Shown: piece by piece, positions 25,790-34,404 of the stretch | Layout: each line of letters begins with the position of its first letter | Position numbering within the stretch: the stretch's first letter is position 1 | Source of the DNA: Muribaculaceae bacterium | Lineage (GTDB): Bacteria; Bacteroidota; Bacteroidia; Bacteroidales; Muribaculaceae | NCBI GenBank assembly: GCA_017621845.1 | Contig: JAGASI010000015.1 | Coordinates: 1-34,545, forward strand | Length of the DNA stretch: 34,545 nt | Direction of reading: 5' to 3' | Position numbers and translations under genes: made by a program | The notes under the pieces: generated by a model | What the model was told of the DNA's origin: nothing | The model's input: the letters and a program-made list of their open reading frames with translations, nothing else | Databases searched by the model: none

Positions 25790-26536
25790 TCATAGCCTGT
25801 CTTCAAGAATGTCTGGGGAAATGTCGTCGAGTGAAGCAACTTGGATGACTGATAGCGGAAAGTCGGCGTGTATAGCCGATTGATTGAAGTAGATTGCTCG
25901 CCAGCCGGCATCGACAGCACCACGTATGTCGGTGTCGGGATTATCCCCAATCATTATACACTCGTCGGGACTGACACCGGCTTTATGCTCGGCATAACGG
26001 TATATACGCGGGTTGGGTTTATTGACGTCTATCTCATCGCTGAGTACCACTACATCTATATAGGGTATTATTCCGGCCGAGGTCATTTTGCCATACTGTA
26101 CTTCTTTGAATCCATTGGAAAGCACACCCAACCGGTAACCGGCTTTTTTAAGGCGGCTGAGCAGTTCAATTGCCCCGGGGACTGTGGCCGAGCGTCGGCC
26201 CAGGCTGGCAAGATAAGCCTCGTCAAGGGCGCCGGACATGGCCAGTGCTTCTTCAGTGCTAACACCGACATTGGTCAGTGGCTGACAAAAGCGTTCGGTG
26301 CGCAAATAGTCTCGGCTGATAAGCCCGGGAGCATATAATTCCCAGAGCCGGTTGTTGACCTTGTGGTAGTCATCGCGCCATGAATCCACGTCTGCCCAAT
26401 ATCGGTCAAGGTGAAAGGTGTCATAAATTTCGGCCAAAGCCTCATGGGAGTTGAGCTTAAAATCATATAACGTATCGTCAAGGTCAAGCCACACCATACC
26501 GACACCAGTCCGCTGTAATGAAGTTTTATCAGTCAT
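25790..26536 (-). CDS. HAD superfamily phosphatase, YjjG-like
   Basis: A 248-residue haloacid dehalogenase-type hydrolase, probably a nucleotidase or phosphatase of the YjjG/YfnB group. Motif I is DLDDT at 18-22 (nucleophile D18, general acid D20) within VWLDLDDTLYDF; motif II is LSNGF; the motif III Lys is in DVNKPNPRIY; motif IV is GDNPDTDIRGA. The cap is helical (DRYWADVDSWRDDYHKVNNRLWELY). I start at 26536, which places motif I near the N-terminus and overlaps the upstream DUF308 gene by 8 nt; the longer frame starting at 26656 adds residues encoded inside that gene and is unlikely. Physiological substrate cannot be told from sequence. Confidence 0.88.
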   Translation of the reverse strand: MTDKTSLQRTGVGMVWLDLDDTLYDFKLNSHEALAEIYDTFHLDRYWADVDSWRDDYHKVNNRLWELYAPGLISRDYLRTERFCQPLTNVGVSTEEALAMSGALDEAYLASLGRRSATVPGAIELLSRLKKAGYRLGVLSNGFKEVQYGKMTSAGIIPYIDVVVLSDEIDVNKPNPRIYRYAEHKAGVSPDECIMIGDNPDTDIRGAVDAGWRAIYFNQSAIHADFPLSVIQVASLDDISPDILEDRL

Positions 26537-27224
26537 CAAGGCCCTTAATTGATTTAACGTCCTCGGGGTCAATATCCTCAATATCTCGACCCGAGTTGTT
26601 TTTATCTTGATTTTTTTGAGATTCAAATTGAATGATAGCACGATTGCCGGCTCCAACCATCAACGACTCAACAAAACCGCCAACACCAAATATTATCAAG
26701 CCAATTCCCATAATAATCATCAGACTCGAATCGGCAAGACCGGCAGTAAATATCACTATGGCAAGAATTGCTAATGCAGCAGGGAAAATATATGTCCATA
26801 CCGGCAACTTGATGGGACGGGAGCCAATCATTATTATATACAACTGGGCCAATGCCGCAAATCCTATCAGTATCCCGAAAAGTGGATCTACAAGGACCTC
26901 AAACGTTGGTCCGAAAAGTAACATCGATATACCAAGCACTATCGAAGCGATACTCACCAGAATACCAAGTCCCCGACTGAACCCCGAGACAGTATTGCGG
27001 CCTGTATCTTCATCAACCTTTCCATGGAACAAAAACATATTTATAATACCGGCCACGATAAAAAGTATACCGCAGACAACGACAAAACCCTTTCGGTTAA
27101 TCGTGTCATGACATATTAGCAGTACTATACCTGCAGCCAGGATTAATATTCCCGAAAGCAACATTTTATTACGTGATGCCGGCTTGACATTTTCCGGTGT
27201 TGTTTTTTTATTCTTGCTTGACAT
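26529..27224 (-). CDS. DUF308 (HdeD-like) membrane protein
   Basis: A 231-residue integral membrane protein with six hydrophobic segments (from LLSGILILAAGIVLLIC to SLMIIMGIGLIIFGVGGFVE), a basic N-terminal cytoplasmic stretch (MSSKNKKTTPENVKPASRNK) and an acidic C-terminal tail (DIEDIDPEDVKSIKGLDD). The paired-helix pattern with G-rich ends matches DUF308/HdeD, whose E. coli member is linked to acid resistance; the role here is unknown. I chose the ATG at 27224, since the longer frame from 27566 runs back across the divergent promoter region. A TAnnTTTG box lies ~58 nt upstream. It overlaps the HAD gene, forming a two-gene operon. Confidence 0.85.
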   Translation of the reverse strand: MSSKNKKTTPENVKPASRNKMLLSGILILAAGIVLLICHDTINRKGFVVVCGILFIVAGIINMFLFHGKVDEDTGRNTVSGFSRGLGILVSIASIVLGISMLLFGPTFEVLVDPLFGILIGFAALAQLYIIMIGSRPIKLPVWTYIFPAALAILAIVIFTAGLADSSLMIIMGIGLIIFGVGGFVESLMVGAGNRAIIQFESQKNQDKNNSGRDIEDIDPEDVKSIKGLDD

Positions 27225-27281
27225 AGCTGTATGATTTATGCTGTTATGGATTAAACATCTCGTTTCACATTGGTTACGATG

Positions 27282-27289
27282 CAAATTTA
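27282..27289 (-). promoter_or_regulatory. Candidate -7 promoter box for the DUF308-HAD operon
   Basis: The minus strand reads TAAATTTG, an exact TAnnTTTG match, giving a leader of roughly 50 nt to the ATG at 27224. No well-spaced -33 element was seen. Confidence 0.55.
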
Positions 27290-27355
27290 GGTATTCTTTT
27301 TCAAAAAAACCACTAAACGACTTTTTTCTTAAATTTAGAACAATTAAATTTGCAT

Positions 27356-27363
27356 TACGTTTG
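27356..27363 (+). promoter_or_regulatory. Candidate -7 promoter box for the SGNH-tilS-rnz-tadA-lpxB operon
   Basis: TACGTTTG matches TAnnTTTG and predicts a start near 27368, about 50 nt before the ATG at 27418. This also argues against the upstream start at 27238. It is divergent from the DUF308 promoter, with the two boxes about 70 nt apart. Confidence 0.55.
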
Positions 27364-27417
27364 TTTTCACGACAAAGTTTATATATCTCAAATACTCCTA
27401 AAAGAACCCTAAAATCT

Positions 27418-28644
27418 ATGAAGCGATTTTTACAGAAGGCCTCAATGATTCTCTCTCTGGCCGCCATTTCCATGTCAACAGCAGTTGCGGCCGACGAGCC
27501 CGAACAACCTTGGCGATATATTGACGCCCGAGACCTGCGCGTCATCAATAAAGGCTGGGATAACACCCTCAGGCCCTATACACGTATTCCAGCTTATCTA
27601 CAGGACAGCGTGCGTCCCGACCTATGGGAGCGCTCCCAGTGTTCATCGGGCATCGCCGTGAGATTTGCCACTGACTCCAAGCGCATTGGCGTCAAATATG
27701 AATTACTTTGGGATACCCACCTCATACACATGGCTGACACCGGTCTCAAGGGCACCGATTTATATATCTTTGAAGGAGACTCGACATGGCGACATGTCAA
27801 TACCAACCGTCCATACGTCAAAAAAGATGCCGACGGCAATAAAACCAAATGGGTAGAGTCGACCTATGTCTCCAATCTTGATGGCAAGATGCACGAATAC
27901 ATGATATACTTCCCGCTATATGATGGCGTCAACGAGCTGTTTGTCAAGGTCGACTCCGGCGCCGTCATCACTTCGGGCCGCGAGACACTCATTGATCCCT
28001 CTAAAAAAATCATCGCCTATGGCACCTCAATACTCCAGGGTGGATGTGCTTCCCGCACCGGCATGGCCGCGACCAATATAATCGGCCGCGAGCTCAATTG
28101 TGAGGTCGTCAACATAGGCTTCTCAGGCGAGGGCAAGATGGATAATTGTATGGCTCGAGCCATGGCCCAAATTGAGGATGCCGATCTCTTTCTTATCGAT
28201 CCGGTACCCAACTGTACCGAAAAGATGTGCGACACCCTCACATATGATTTCATCAATATTCTACGCAAGGCCCGCCCAGACATCCCTATCGTAATGCTTG
28301 AAGGACCGTTATATCCCTACTATCGCTACGACAGCTTTTTCAACAAATATCTCCCGGCCAAAAACGCCGCATTCCGACGCAATTATGACCGACTGAAAGC
28401 CGAAAACCCCGACAACTTATACTATGTCACTGCCGAAGGCCTTGACGGGCCCGAAGACGATGGCACTGTTGACGGCATACACCTGACCGACCTTGGTTTT
28501 CGTCACTATGCCAACAAAATGATTCCCATTCTGCGTCCCTTGCTCAAAGACCGCACAACCGCCTACAAAGAAGCTCAAACCGTAAAAACGCAAAAAACCA
28601 AAACTGACAAAAAAACAAAAAAGACCAAGAAGCACGGCAAATAA
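27418..28644 (+). CDS. Exported SGNH/GDSL hydrolase with Lys-rich tail
   Basis: A 408-residue secreted esterase-like protein. Signal peptide 1-25 (MKRFLQKASMILSLAAISMSTAVAA); an N-terminal beta-sandwich of the SGNH_hydro_N type (~33-190, with ALRVINKGW-like DLRVINKGWDNTLRPYTRIP); and an SGNH hydrolase domain (~195-380) whose block I is YGTSILQGG (nucleophile S204), block II GFSG at 234-237, and block V DGIHLTDLG with D352 and H355. Such enzymes deacetylate polysaccharides in Bacteroidota; the substrate here is unknown. The last ~25 residues (KTQKTKTDKKTKKTKKHGK) are nearly all Lys and Thr and not part of the fold. tilS follows after 10 nt, so they are co-transcribed. Confidence 0.9.
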   Translation: MKRFLQKASMILSLAAISMSTAVAADEPEQPWRYIDARDLRVINKGWDNTLRPYTRIPAYLQDSVRPDLWERSQCSSGIAVRFATDSKRIGVKYELLWDTHLIHMADTGLKGTDLYIFEGDSTWRHVNTNRPYVKKDADGNKTKWVESTYVSNLDGKMHEYMIYFPLYDGVNELFVKVDSGAVITSGRETLIDPSKKIIAYGTSILQGGCASRTGMAATNIIGRELNCEVVNIGFSGEGKMDNCMARAMAQIEDADLFLIDPVPNCTEKMCDTLTYDFINILRKARPDIPIVMLEGPLYPYYRYDSFFNKYLPAKNAAFRRNYDRLKAENPDNLYYVTAEGLDGPEDDGTVDGIHLTDLGFRHYANKMIPILRPLLKDRTTAYKEAQTVKTQKTKTDKKTKKTKKHGK

Positions 28645-28654
28645 CCCCCACCCC

Positions 28655-30010
28655 ATGGAATATCGACACCCGTTTGAGCAATCAGTAGCCACCTTTATCG
28701 ATGACAAGAACCTTCCAAAGTCACCGGCAAAATTAATTGTAGCCCTGAGTGGGGGAGCCGACTCCGTTGCCCTGGCCGCTGTGTTGACAGCCTTGGGATA
28801 TGAATGTGTCGCCGCACACTGCAATTTCAGACTGCGAGGCGAGGAGTCAACACGCGACCGCGATCATGCGGTCGACATAGCCCGTCAACTTGATATGGAC
28901 ATACATGTACGGGACTTTGATGTCCCGGCACGCATGTCCGCTACCGGCGAGTCTCTCGAAATGGCTTGCCGGGCATTAAGATACGACTGGTTCAACGACC
29001 TGCTGGAGAGTGAACACGCCATAGGTATTGCCGTAGGACATCATCGCGAGGACAGTGCCGAGACATTCATCCTCAACCTCATGCGCTCGTCGGGCATCAA
29101 CGGGCTTACCGGCATCAACCCTGTAAACGGCCTTATCATAAGACCTATGTTAAATACCTCTCGCCCTGAAATCGAACAATATCTCCACGACCGTTCATTG
29201 ACATGGGTTGATGACAGCACCAACGCTGAAAGCGAGTTTCGTCGCAATGCCGTGCGCAACCGCGTCTTCCCTCTTCTTGACGAAATTTTCGGAGCTTCTA
29301 CCAGCTCCATTCTTAAAACAGCCGACTACCTATCTCAAGTAAAGGCTGTATATGACCGCACAATTGCCGGTATAACCAAGAATTATTTTTACAACAACCA
29401 ACTGTTTGTAGCACGGCTGATGTCGGACACCAACGATGAAACCATCGCCGCCACTTATATCTATGAGATTTTAGCTCAGCATGGTTTTACACGCGACACT
29501 GCTGATAAGATTGTCCGCGCTGTCAACAACAACTCAACGGGCATCAAATTTTCCTCAACCCATAACCTGGAGGGAATTCTCGACCACGGCGTTCTCACAA
29601 TCCGTCATCCACGCGTGATTAACCCCGATGCCAACTTTGAAGTCAGTATTTACCAAGCCATACATGACCCTATAGACATCGATGTCATATATCATACCGG
29701 TGATGAGTTTACCCCTCACAAACTCATCCCCGGCGCTTGTTACCTCGACAGCAGTGTTCTTACCGGCAACCCCACCTTCACCATCCGTCACCGGCGCACC
29801 GGGGACCGCATCAAACCATTTGGCATGGGTGGACGTTCCAAACTTGTGAGCGACATTATGACCGAGGCACATTACACTACACGGCAAAAAGAAGACGCTT
29901 GGTTGCTAACCCGCAATGACGAAGTCTTGTGGATTATAGGTCTGCGCACATCCATCAACTATCCCGTCACCGACCTGTCTGTCGGATATTACGTTCTCAT
30001 CCCCCAATAA
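28655..30010 (+). CDS. tilS: tRNA(Ile)-lysidine synthetase
   Basis: TilS converts C34 of the CAU-anticodon tRNA-Ile to lysidine so that it reads AUA. The PP-loop ATP motif is SGGADS at 32-37, followed by the family segments AAHCNFRLRGEES and GHHREDSAETFILNLMRSSGINGLTG. The middle carries the usual RPMLNTSRPEIEQYL and a C-terminal TilS domain (~370-451; IRHRRTGDRIKPFGMGGRSKLVSDIM). Length 451 aa is normal. It is preceded by the SGNH gene by 10 nt and followed by rnz after 6 nt, thus within one operon. No motif appears damaged. Confidence 0.96.
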   Translation: MEYRHPFEQSVATFIDDKNLPKSPAKLIVALSGGADSVALAAVLTALGYECVAAHCNFRLRGEESTRDRDHAVDIARQLDMDIHVRDFDVPARMSATGESLEMACRALRYDWFNDLLESEHAIGIAVGHHREDSAETFILNLMRSSGINGLTGINPVNGLIIRPMLNTSRPEIEQYLHDRSLTWVDDSTNAESEFRRNAVRNRVFPLLDEIFGASTSSILKTADYLSQVKAVYDRTIAGITKNYFYNNQLFVARLMSDTNDETIAATYIYEILAQHGFTRDTADKIVRAVNNNSTGIKFSSTHNLEGILDHGVLTIRHPRVINPDANFEVSIYQAIHDPIDIDVIYHTGDEFTPHKLIPGACYLDSSVLTGNPTFTIRHRRTGDRIKPFGMGGRSKLVSDIMTEAHYTTRQKEDAWLLTRNDEVLWIIGLRTSINYPVTDLSVGYYVLIPQ

Positions 30011-30016
30011 ACACCT

Positions 30017-30952
30017 ATGGATGACTTTAAAATACATATACTCGGCTGTGGGTCGGCCTCGCCTTCCGAGCGTCACCTTCCGGCATGTCAGGCTATCGAG
30101 TATCGCGGACGAGTGATGATTATTGACTGTGGCGAGGGCGCCCAACTGTCGATACGTCGCAATCACCTCAAATTCACACGTATCACCGACATCTTCATCT
30201 CCCATCTTCATGGTGACCACCTTCTGGGATTGCCCGGATTGCTGTCGACACTTGCGCTAAATGACGTTGGCGGCAAAGTTACTGTACACATTTTTAAAGA
30301 AGGTGCCGAGCTGATAAAGCACATCATCAGCTTGGTGGCCCATGCATTAACTTATGAGTTAATATTTGACATACTCGACCCGTCAGGCAATCAGACACTG
30401 ATAAATGACAATGCTCTCACAGTCACATCTATCAGGCTTAACCATACAATACCGTGTGTGGGGTTTAGATTTGACGAGAAGCCCAAGCTAAGACATATCA
30501 ATGGCGAGATGGCACGCCATTTTGGAGTTCCCCATTACATGATGAATTCACTGAGAGAGGGTCACGACTACATTACCGCCGACGGTGAGGTCATCGCCAA
30601 CTCACGACTCACCACACCCCCCACCCCCTCCTACTCCTATGCCTACTGCTCAGATACTATATGCGACCCTGGGATAGTTAAAAACATCCATGACGTCACC
30701 CTACTATACCACGAGGCGACCTACGATGCAGCCTCAGCAAAATTAGCATTTTCACGCGGTCATTCAACTTCAGTCCAGGCCGCACGCATCGCCGCACAAG
30801 CCAACGTCCAAGGTCTCGTCATAGGACACTTCTCCAGCAAATACCCCTCCACCGACCCCCTCGTGACCGAGGCACGAACCATCTTCCCCAACACTATCGC
30901 CGCCAACGAGGGCATGACCCTCACCCTTGGCCAACAACTAATCCTGCAATGA
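30017..30952 (+). CDS. rnz: Ribonuclease Z
   Basis: RNase Z removes 3' trailers of tRNA precursors lacking an encoded CCA; this is relevant because the tRNA-Gly at 34240 has no genomic CCA. It is a metallo-beta-lactamase-fold enzyme with the zinc motif HLHGDH at 63-68, an upstream ILGCGSASPSERH start and later conserved FSRGHST and VIGHFSSKY histidines. The insert region (THALTYELIFDIL...) covers the part where the exosite arm lies. Length of 311 aa is standard. It begins 6 nt after tilS and overlaps tadA by 4 nt (ATGA). Confidence 0.96.
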   Translation: MDDFKIHILGCGSASPSERHLPACQAIEYRGRVMIIDCGEGAQLSIRRNHLKFTRITDIFISHLHGDHLLGLPGLLSTLALNDVGGKVTVHIFKEGAELIKHIISLVAHALTYELIFDILDPSGNQTLINDNALTVTSIRLNHTIPCVGFRFDEKPKLRHINGEMARHFGVPHYMMNSLREGHDYITADGEVIANSRLTTPPTPSYSYAYCSDTICDPGIVKNIHDVTLLYHEATYDAASAKLAFSRGHSTSVQAARIAAQANVQGLVIGHFSSKYPSTDPLVTEARTIFPNTIAANEGMTLTLGQQLILQ

Positions 30953-31434
30953 AACAACAATATAAATACTCACCGATGCCTGAGATGCACACACTCGATG
31001 ATGACCTGAAATACATGGGCATGGCTCTTGACGAGGCTCACCAAGCTGCCCGTGAAGGCGAGATTCCGGTGGGTGCCGTCATTGTATGCCGCGGACGGGT
31101 TGTAGCTTCGGCACATAATATGACCGAGCGTCTGGGTGACGTCACAGCACATGCCGAAATGATAGCCATAACCCAGGCGGCATCAACCCTTGGTGGCAAA
31201 TACCTAAATGACTGCACGCTATATGTCACCGTCGAGCCATGTCCAATGTGTGCCGGCGCTATTGGCTGGGCTCAACTACGACGTATCGTTATCGGCGCGC
31301 CTGACACCAAGCGCGGATACTCAATGATGTATTCCACCTCACCATTTCACCCTCGTGCCCACGTCATCACCGACTGCCGGCGCGATGAGTGTGTCGCCCT
31401 GATGACCGACTTCTTCAAGTCTCTGAGAAAATAA
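30949..31434 (+). CDS. tadA: tRNA adenosine(34) deaminase TadA
   Basis: TadA deaminates A34 to inosine in tRNA-Arg(ACG). The zinc-binding HAE motif is at 68-70 and PCPMC at 97-101 (C98, C101), with E70 as proton shuttle. The segment GKYLNDCTLYVTVEPCPMCAGAI and the later GAPDTKRGY fit TadA better than guanine or cytosine deaminases. The N-terminus has an extra ~12 residues; the ATG at 30949 is supported by the ATGA overlap with rnz, while M13 is an alternative start. Third tRNA maturation gene in a row. Confidence 0.88.
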   Translation: MKQQYKYSPMPEMHTLDDDLKYMGMALDEAHQAAREGEIPVGAVIVCRGRVVASAHNMTERLGDVTAHAEMIAITQAASTLGGKYLNDCTLYVTVEPCPMCAGAIGWAQLRRIVIGAPDTKRGYSMMYSTSPFHPRAHVITDCRRDECVALMTDFFKSLRK

Positions 31435-31463
31435 CATCCTTACACCCAAGACATTCAACTCCC

Positions 31464-32582
31464 ATGATATATTTCCTGATTGCCGGAGAAGCTTCCGGAG
31501 ACCTACACGGAGCCCAACTGATGGCGGCCATAAAACAGCGTGACGCCAAAGCCCGGTTTGTATTCCTTGGTGGCGACCTGATGGCTGAACAAGCCGGTCA
31601 CGAGCCCGTGATACACTACCGCGAAATGGCTTATATGGGTTTTTCGGAAGTTCTCAGAAATCTTGGTACCATTTCCCATAACCTCAAAAAAACCAAAGCG
31701 GCACTGCGTCTTGCCCATCCCGACCGTCTCATCCTTATCGACTACCCAAGCTTTAATCTCAAGATTGCCAAGGAAGCCAAGCGATATGGTATTGACGTGA
31801 CATACTATATCTCGCCAAAGGTGTGGGCTTGGAAAGAATGGCGTGTCAGAACCATCAAACAAGTTGTAGACCGTGTATTGGTTATCTTTCCCTTTGAGGT
31901 CGACTTCTACAAGTCACGCCACGACTATGATGTGACATATATTGGTAATCCATCGGTAGAAGAGATTGACGCCCGTCTCGCCTCACTTCCTCCACGCGAA
32001 GAATTTATCAAGACTCATAATCTACCCACACGTCAACTCATAGCATTGCTACCGGGCAGTCGTCTGGGTGAAATACGCAACAACCTACCCATCATGCTCA
32101 AGGCCGCCGACGACTTTCCCCAATATCGCCCCGTTATTGCCGCGGCCCCCGGTGTAGATGATGAGTTCTATCGCTCGATAGCCGGTAATGCGACTGTGCT
32201 AAGAGATAACACCATCACGCTCCTGGCCTATAGCCGAGGCGCGCTGGTGACATCAGGGACCGCCACACTCGAGGCCGCTCTTATAGGCACACCTCAAGTG
32301 GCTTGTTACCGTGCCAACGGCAACAAAATTTCCTATAAAATCATGGAAAAGCTACTGAAAGTCGACTATGTCACCCTACCCAATCTCATAGCCGAGCGTG
32401 AGGTAATTCCCGAGTTGTTGGTCCATAATTGTACCGTTGAAGCTGTCTCCGATGCACTCGGACTCATCCTGCCTGACAACAACGCCCGACAGAAGATGCT
32501 CGACGGATACCGGGAAATCAGACATCGTCTCGGCACACTTAAAGCCGCCACTACTGCTGCCGAAATTATCTGCCGCAGATAA
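31464..32582 (+). CDS. lpxB: Lipid-A-disaccharide synthase
   Basis: LpxB (GT19 family) joins UDP-2,3-diacylglucosamine and lipid X into the lipid A disaccharide at the inner-membrane face. Its N-terminus MIYFLIAGEASGDLHGAQLM is characteristic, and the later FLGGDLMAEQAG, YYISPKVWAWKEWRV, LLPGSRLGEIRNN and VTSGTATLEAALIGTPQV are conserved family segments. I start at ATG 31464: the longer frame would overlap tadA and lacks family similarity. The length is then 372 aa, typical for LpxB. It lies 29 nt downstream of tadA. Confidence 0.96.
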   Translation: MIYFLIAGEASGDLHGAQLMAAIKQRDAKARFVFLGGDLMAEQAGHEPVIHYREMAYMGFSEVLRNLGTISHNLKKTKAALRLAHPDRLILIDYPSFNLKIAKEAKRYGIDVTYYISPKVWAWKEWRVRTIKQVVDRVLVIFPFEVDFYKSRHDYDVTYIGNPSVEEIDARLASLPPREEFIKTHNLPTRQLIALLPGSRLGEIRNNLPIMLKAADDFPQYRPVIAAAPGVDDEFYRSIAGNATVLRDNTITLLAYSRGALVTSGTATLEAALIGTPQVACYRANGNKISYKIMEKLLKVDYVTLPNLIAEREVIPELLVHNCTVEAVSDALGLILPDNNARQKMLDGYREIRHRLGTLKAATTAAEIICRR

Positions 32583-32700
32583 TCAACCATTCCTTTCAAC
32601 ACCGCCACAAGTTTCATACAATATTTTAAGTCATTAGGCGTTATTATAAAGCAAAGTTCAACTAAAATTGAACCACAACTCAGCACTAATCACGACAACA

Positions 32701-34122
32701 ATGACTCAATTCAGATACTTCCTTTACTTAATCTTGGCAATCTTGGGGATGACAAGCATCACCTCATGTATAGAAGATGGTGTGTCGACATCTCCATCCG
32801 ACCAGCCGACATTTTCGGTAGACACACTCAGGATGGGCACCGTCTTTACCGACCAAGTAACCACTACCTATCGCATGACTGTCTACAACCGTCATTCCAA
32901 GGTTATGAATATCAGCGATATATACCTAAGTGGAGACAACTCTGAGCTATTCCGCATCAACGTAGACGGCTCGAGCGGCACCCGCTTCAATAACATCGAG
33001 ATACGTCCCAATGACTCTATCTTTGTCATGGTAGAGGCCACACTGCCCGAGACCGGTCAAAACCTCCCGATTGACGTCAATACCGACCTCAATTTTGTCA
33101 CCAACGGCGTGACACAGACCGTGGTGCTCAACGCCACCGGACAAGATGTCGTGCGCCTGCACCATCAGATTATCACTACCGACACCCACCTCACCGCCGA
33201 CAAGCCCTACCAGATATTTGACTCTCTGGTAGTAGCCCCGGGCGCAACACTCACCCTCGATCCCGGCACAACTCTTCACTTTCACGACAAGGCCTCAATG
33301 ATTGTCCGTGGCACACTCAAATCGATGGGCACAGTTGACAATCCGGTCAACATCTGTGGTGACCGCACAGGCAACGTCATCACCGATATAACCTTTGACC
33401 TCATGTCCCGCCAATGGGAAGGTTTATATTTTACGCCGTCATCTACCGACAATTATATGACACATACATGTGTGCGCAACACCTGGTATGGCGTCATAGT
33501 CAACGGCGGGGAAGCACCTGCCGAAGGCGAGATTCCATCCGACCCCAAGCTAACACTGCACAATTCACGGCTACGCAACTCCGGAGACCTTGTTCTCGAG
33601 GTTTATAACGCCTCGGTACTTGCTACCGGATGTGAATTTGGCGAGGCCGCCAACGGCCTTGTATATCTCCAGGGTGGACACCACACCTTCAACCACTGCA
33701 CCTTTGCCAACTATTACCTGTTCAGCGCCATCGGCGGTCCAGCCCTGCAATTTGCCAACCATGACATATTAGGTCCCGGACGCACCACAGCACTGTTCTC
33801 CAATTCCATCATATATGGGTTAGGATCAAGTCTCAGCCACGGAGACCTATCAGGCACCGACATCAGCCTCATCAACTGTCTCATCAAAGAGTCAGGCTCT
33901 GACGACGATAACTTCATCAACTGCCTGTGGGACAAAGACCCGTTGTATTATACTGTCCGTAACGATTACATCTTTGACTACCGGCTCAAACCCGAGTCTC
34001 CCGCCATCTCGGCCGGAGACCCATCACTGACACTTACCCAAGCCACGGTTGACGCCTATGGACTTAACCGCGGTTCAACACCCGACCTCGGCGCATATGT
34101 ATTCACCCCTCCCACCGAATAA
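32701..34122 (+). CDS. Lipoprotein with Ig-like and parallel beta-helix regions
   Basis: A 473-residue lipoprotein. The signal peptide ends at Cys23 (GMTSITSC), followed by I-E-D, acidic residues near the cysteine that resemble surface-export signals of Bacteroidota lipoproteins. Residues ~35-160 look Ig-like (VTTTYRMTVYNRHSKVMNISDIYLSG). From ~180 a right-handed beta-helix is suggested by VAPGATLTLDPGTTLHFHDKA and repeated short asparagine- and cysteine-containing turns (FNHCTFANYYLF, ISLINCLIKES). The end (DYRLKPESPAISAGDPS ... DLGAYVF) matches the choice-of-anchor Q pattern. Start at 32701 chosen for the lipobox. Probable surface role; substrate unknown. Starts 118 nt after lpxB, with no clear promoter. 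Confidence 0.85.
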   Translation: MTQFRYFLYLILAILGMTSITSCIEDGVSTSPSDQPTFSVDTLRMGTVFTDQVTTTYRMTVYNRHSKVMNISDIYLSGDNSELFRINVDGSSGTRFNNIEIRPNDSIFVMVEATLPETGQNLPIDVNTDLNFVTNGVTQTVVLNATGQDVVRLHHQIITTDTHLTADKPYQIFDSLVVAPGATLTLDPGTTLHFHDKASMIVRGTLKSMGTVDNPVNICGDRTGNVITDITFDLMSRQWEGLYFTPSSTDNYMTHTCVRNTWYGVIVNGGEAPAEGEIPSDPKLTLHNSRLRNSGDLVLEVYNASVLATGCEFGEAANGLVYLQGGHHTFNHCTFANYYLFSAIGGPALQFANHDILGPGRTTALFSNSIIYGLGSSLSHGDLSGTDISLINCLIKESGSDDDNFINCLWDKDPLYYTVRNDYIFDYRLKPESPAISAGDPSLTLTQATVDAYGLNRGSTPDLGAYVFTPPTE

Positions 34123-34157
34123 GAAGTCTTCCAAAAAAATCATCATCAAATTCATTC

Positions 34158-34188
34158 TTGTATAATTAAATAAAAAACCATACCTTTG
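34158..34188 (+). promoter_or_regulatory. Promoter of tRNA-Gly
   Basis: TACCTTTG at 34181-34188 matches TAnnTTTG; TTG at 34158-34160 is 20 nt upstream, as expected for the -33 element. Transcription would start near 34193, giving a ~47-nt 5' leader before the tRNA that contains a small hairpin (AAGCC-CGAC-GGCTT, 34205-34218). Confidence 0.7.
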
Positions 34189-34239
34189 TGAGGTCAAAGA
34201 AAAAAAGCCCGACGGCTTCTCTTCAATGACACACATAAC

Positions 34240-34312
34240 GCGGTAGTGGCTCAGTTGGTAGAGCATTGGCTTCCCAAGCCGAGGGCCGCGGGTTCGAGTC
34301 CCGTCTACCGCT
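34240..34312 (+). tRNA. tRNA-Gly (anticodon CCC)
   Basis: A 73-nt cloverleaf: acceptor stem GCGGTAG (34240-34246) with CTACCGC (34305-34311), D-arm GCTC...GAGC, anticodon stem TTGGC/GCCGA (one G-T pair) with loop TTCCCAA giving anticodon CCC, variable region, and a T-arm with GGTTCGAGTCC. The discriminator is T, as usual for tRNA-Gly. CCA is not encoded. It has its own promoter and terminator, so it is a single-gene unit. Confidence 0.97.
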
Positions 34313-34320
34313 CAAATCGT

Positions 34321-34370
34321 AAATCACCCTGTATAAGCAAGTTACAAAACTTATTCGGGGTGATTTTTGT
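34321..34370 (+). terminator. Intrinsic terminator of tRNA-Gly
   Basis: AAATCACCC (34321-34329) pairs with GGGTGATTT (34358-34366), and the descending arm runs into a T-rich stretch (TTTTTGT). It begins 8 nt after the tRNA. The 28-nt loop contains a further small AAGTT/AACTT hairpin. Confidence 0.85.
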
Positions 34371-34404
34371 ACTTATTTGTATAATTTAGCCTCCCAACTT
34401 TTGT

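Noticed and set aside
27238..27417. Upstream start for the SGNH hydrolase
   Set aside because: The extra 60 residues span the divergent promoter region and would bury the signal peptide.
27225..27566. Upstream start for the DUF308 protein
   Set aside because: It would cover the divergent promoters and the start of the opposite-strand gene; MSSKNKK at 27224 is a normal N-terminus.
31389..31463. Upstream start for lpxB inside tadA
   Set aside because: The LpxB family begins at MIYFLIAGEASG; the 25 extra residues are encoded out of frame within tadA.
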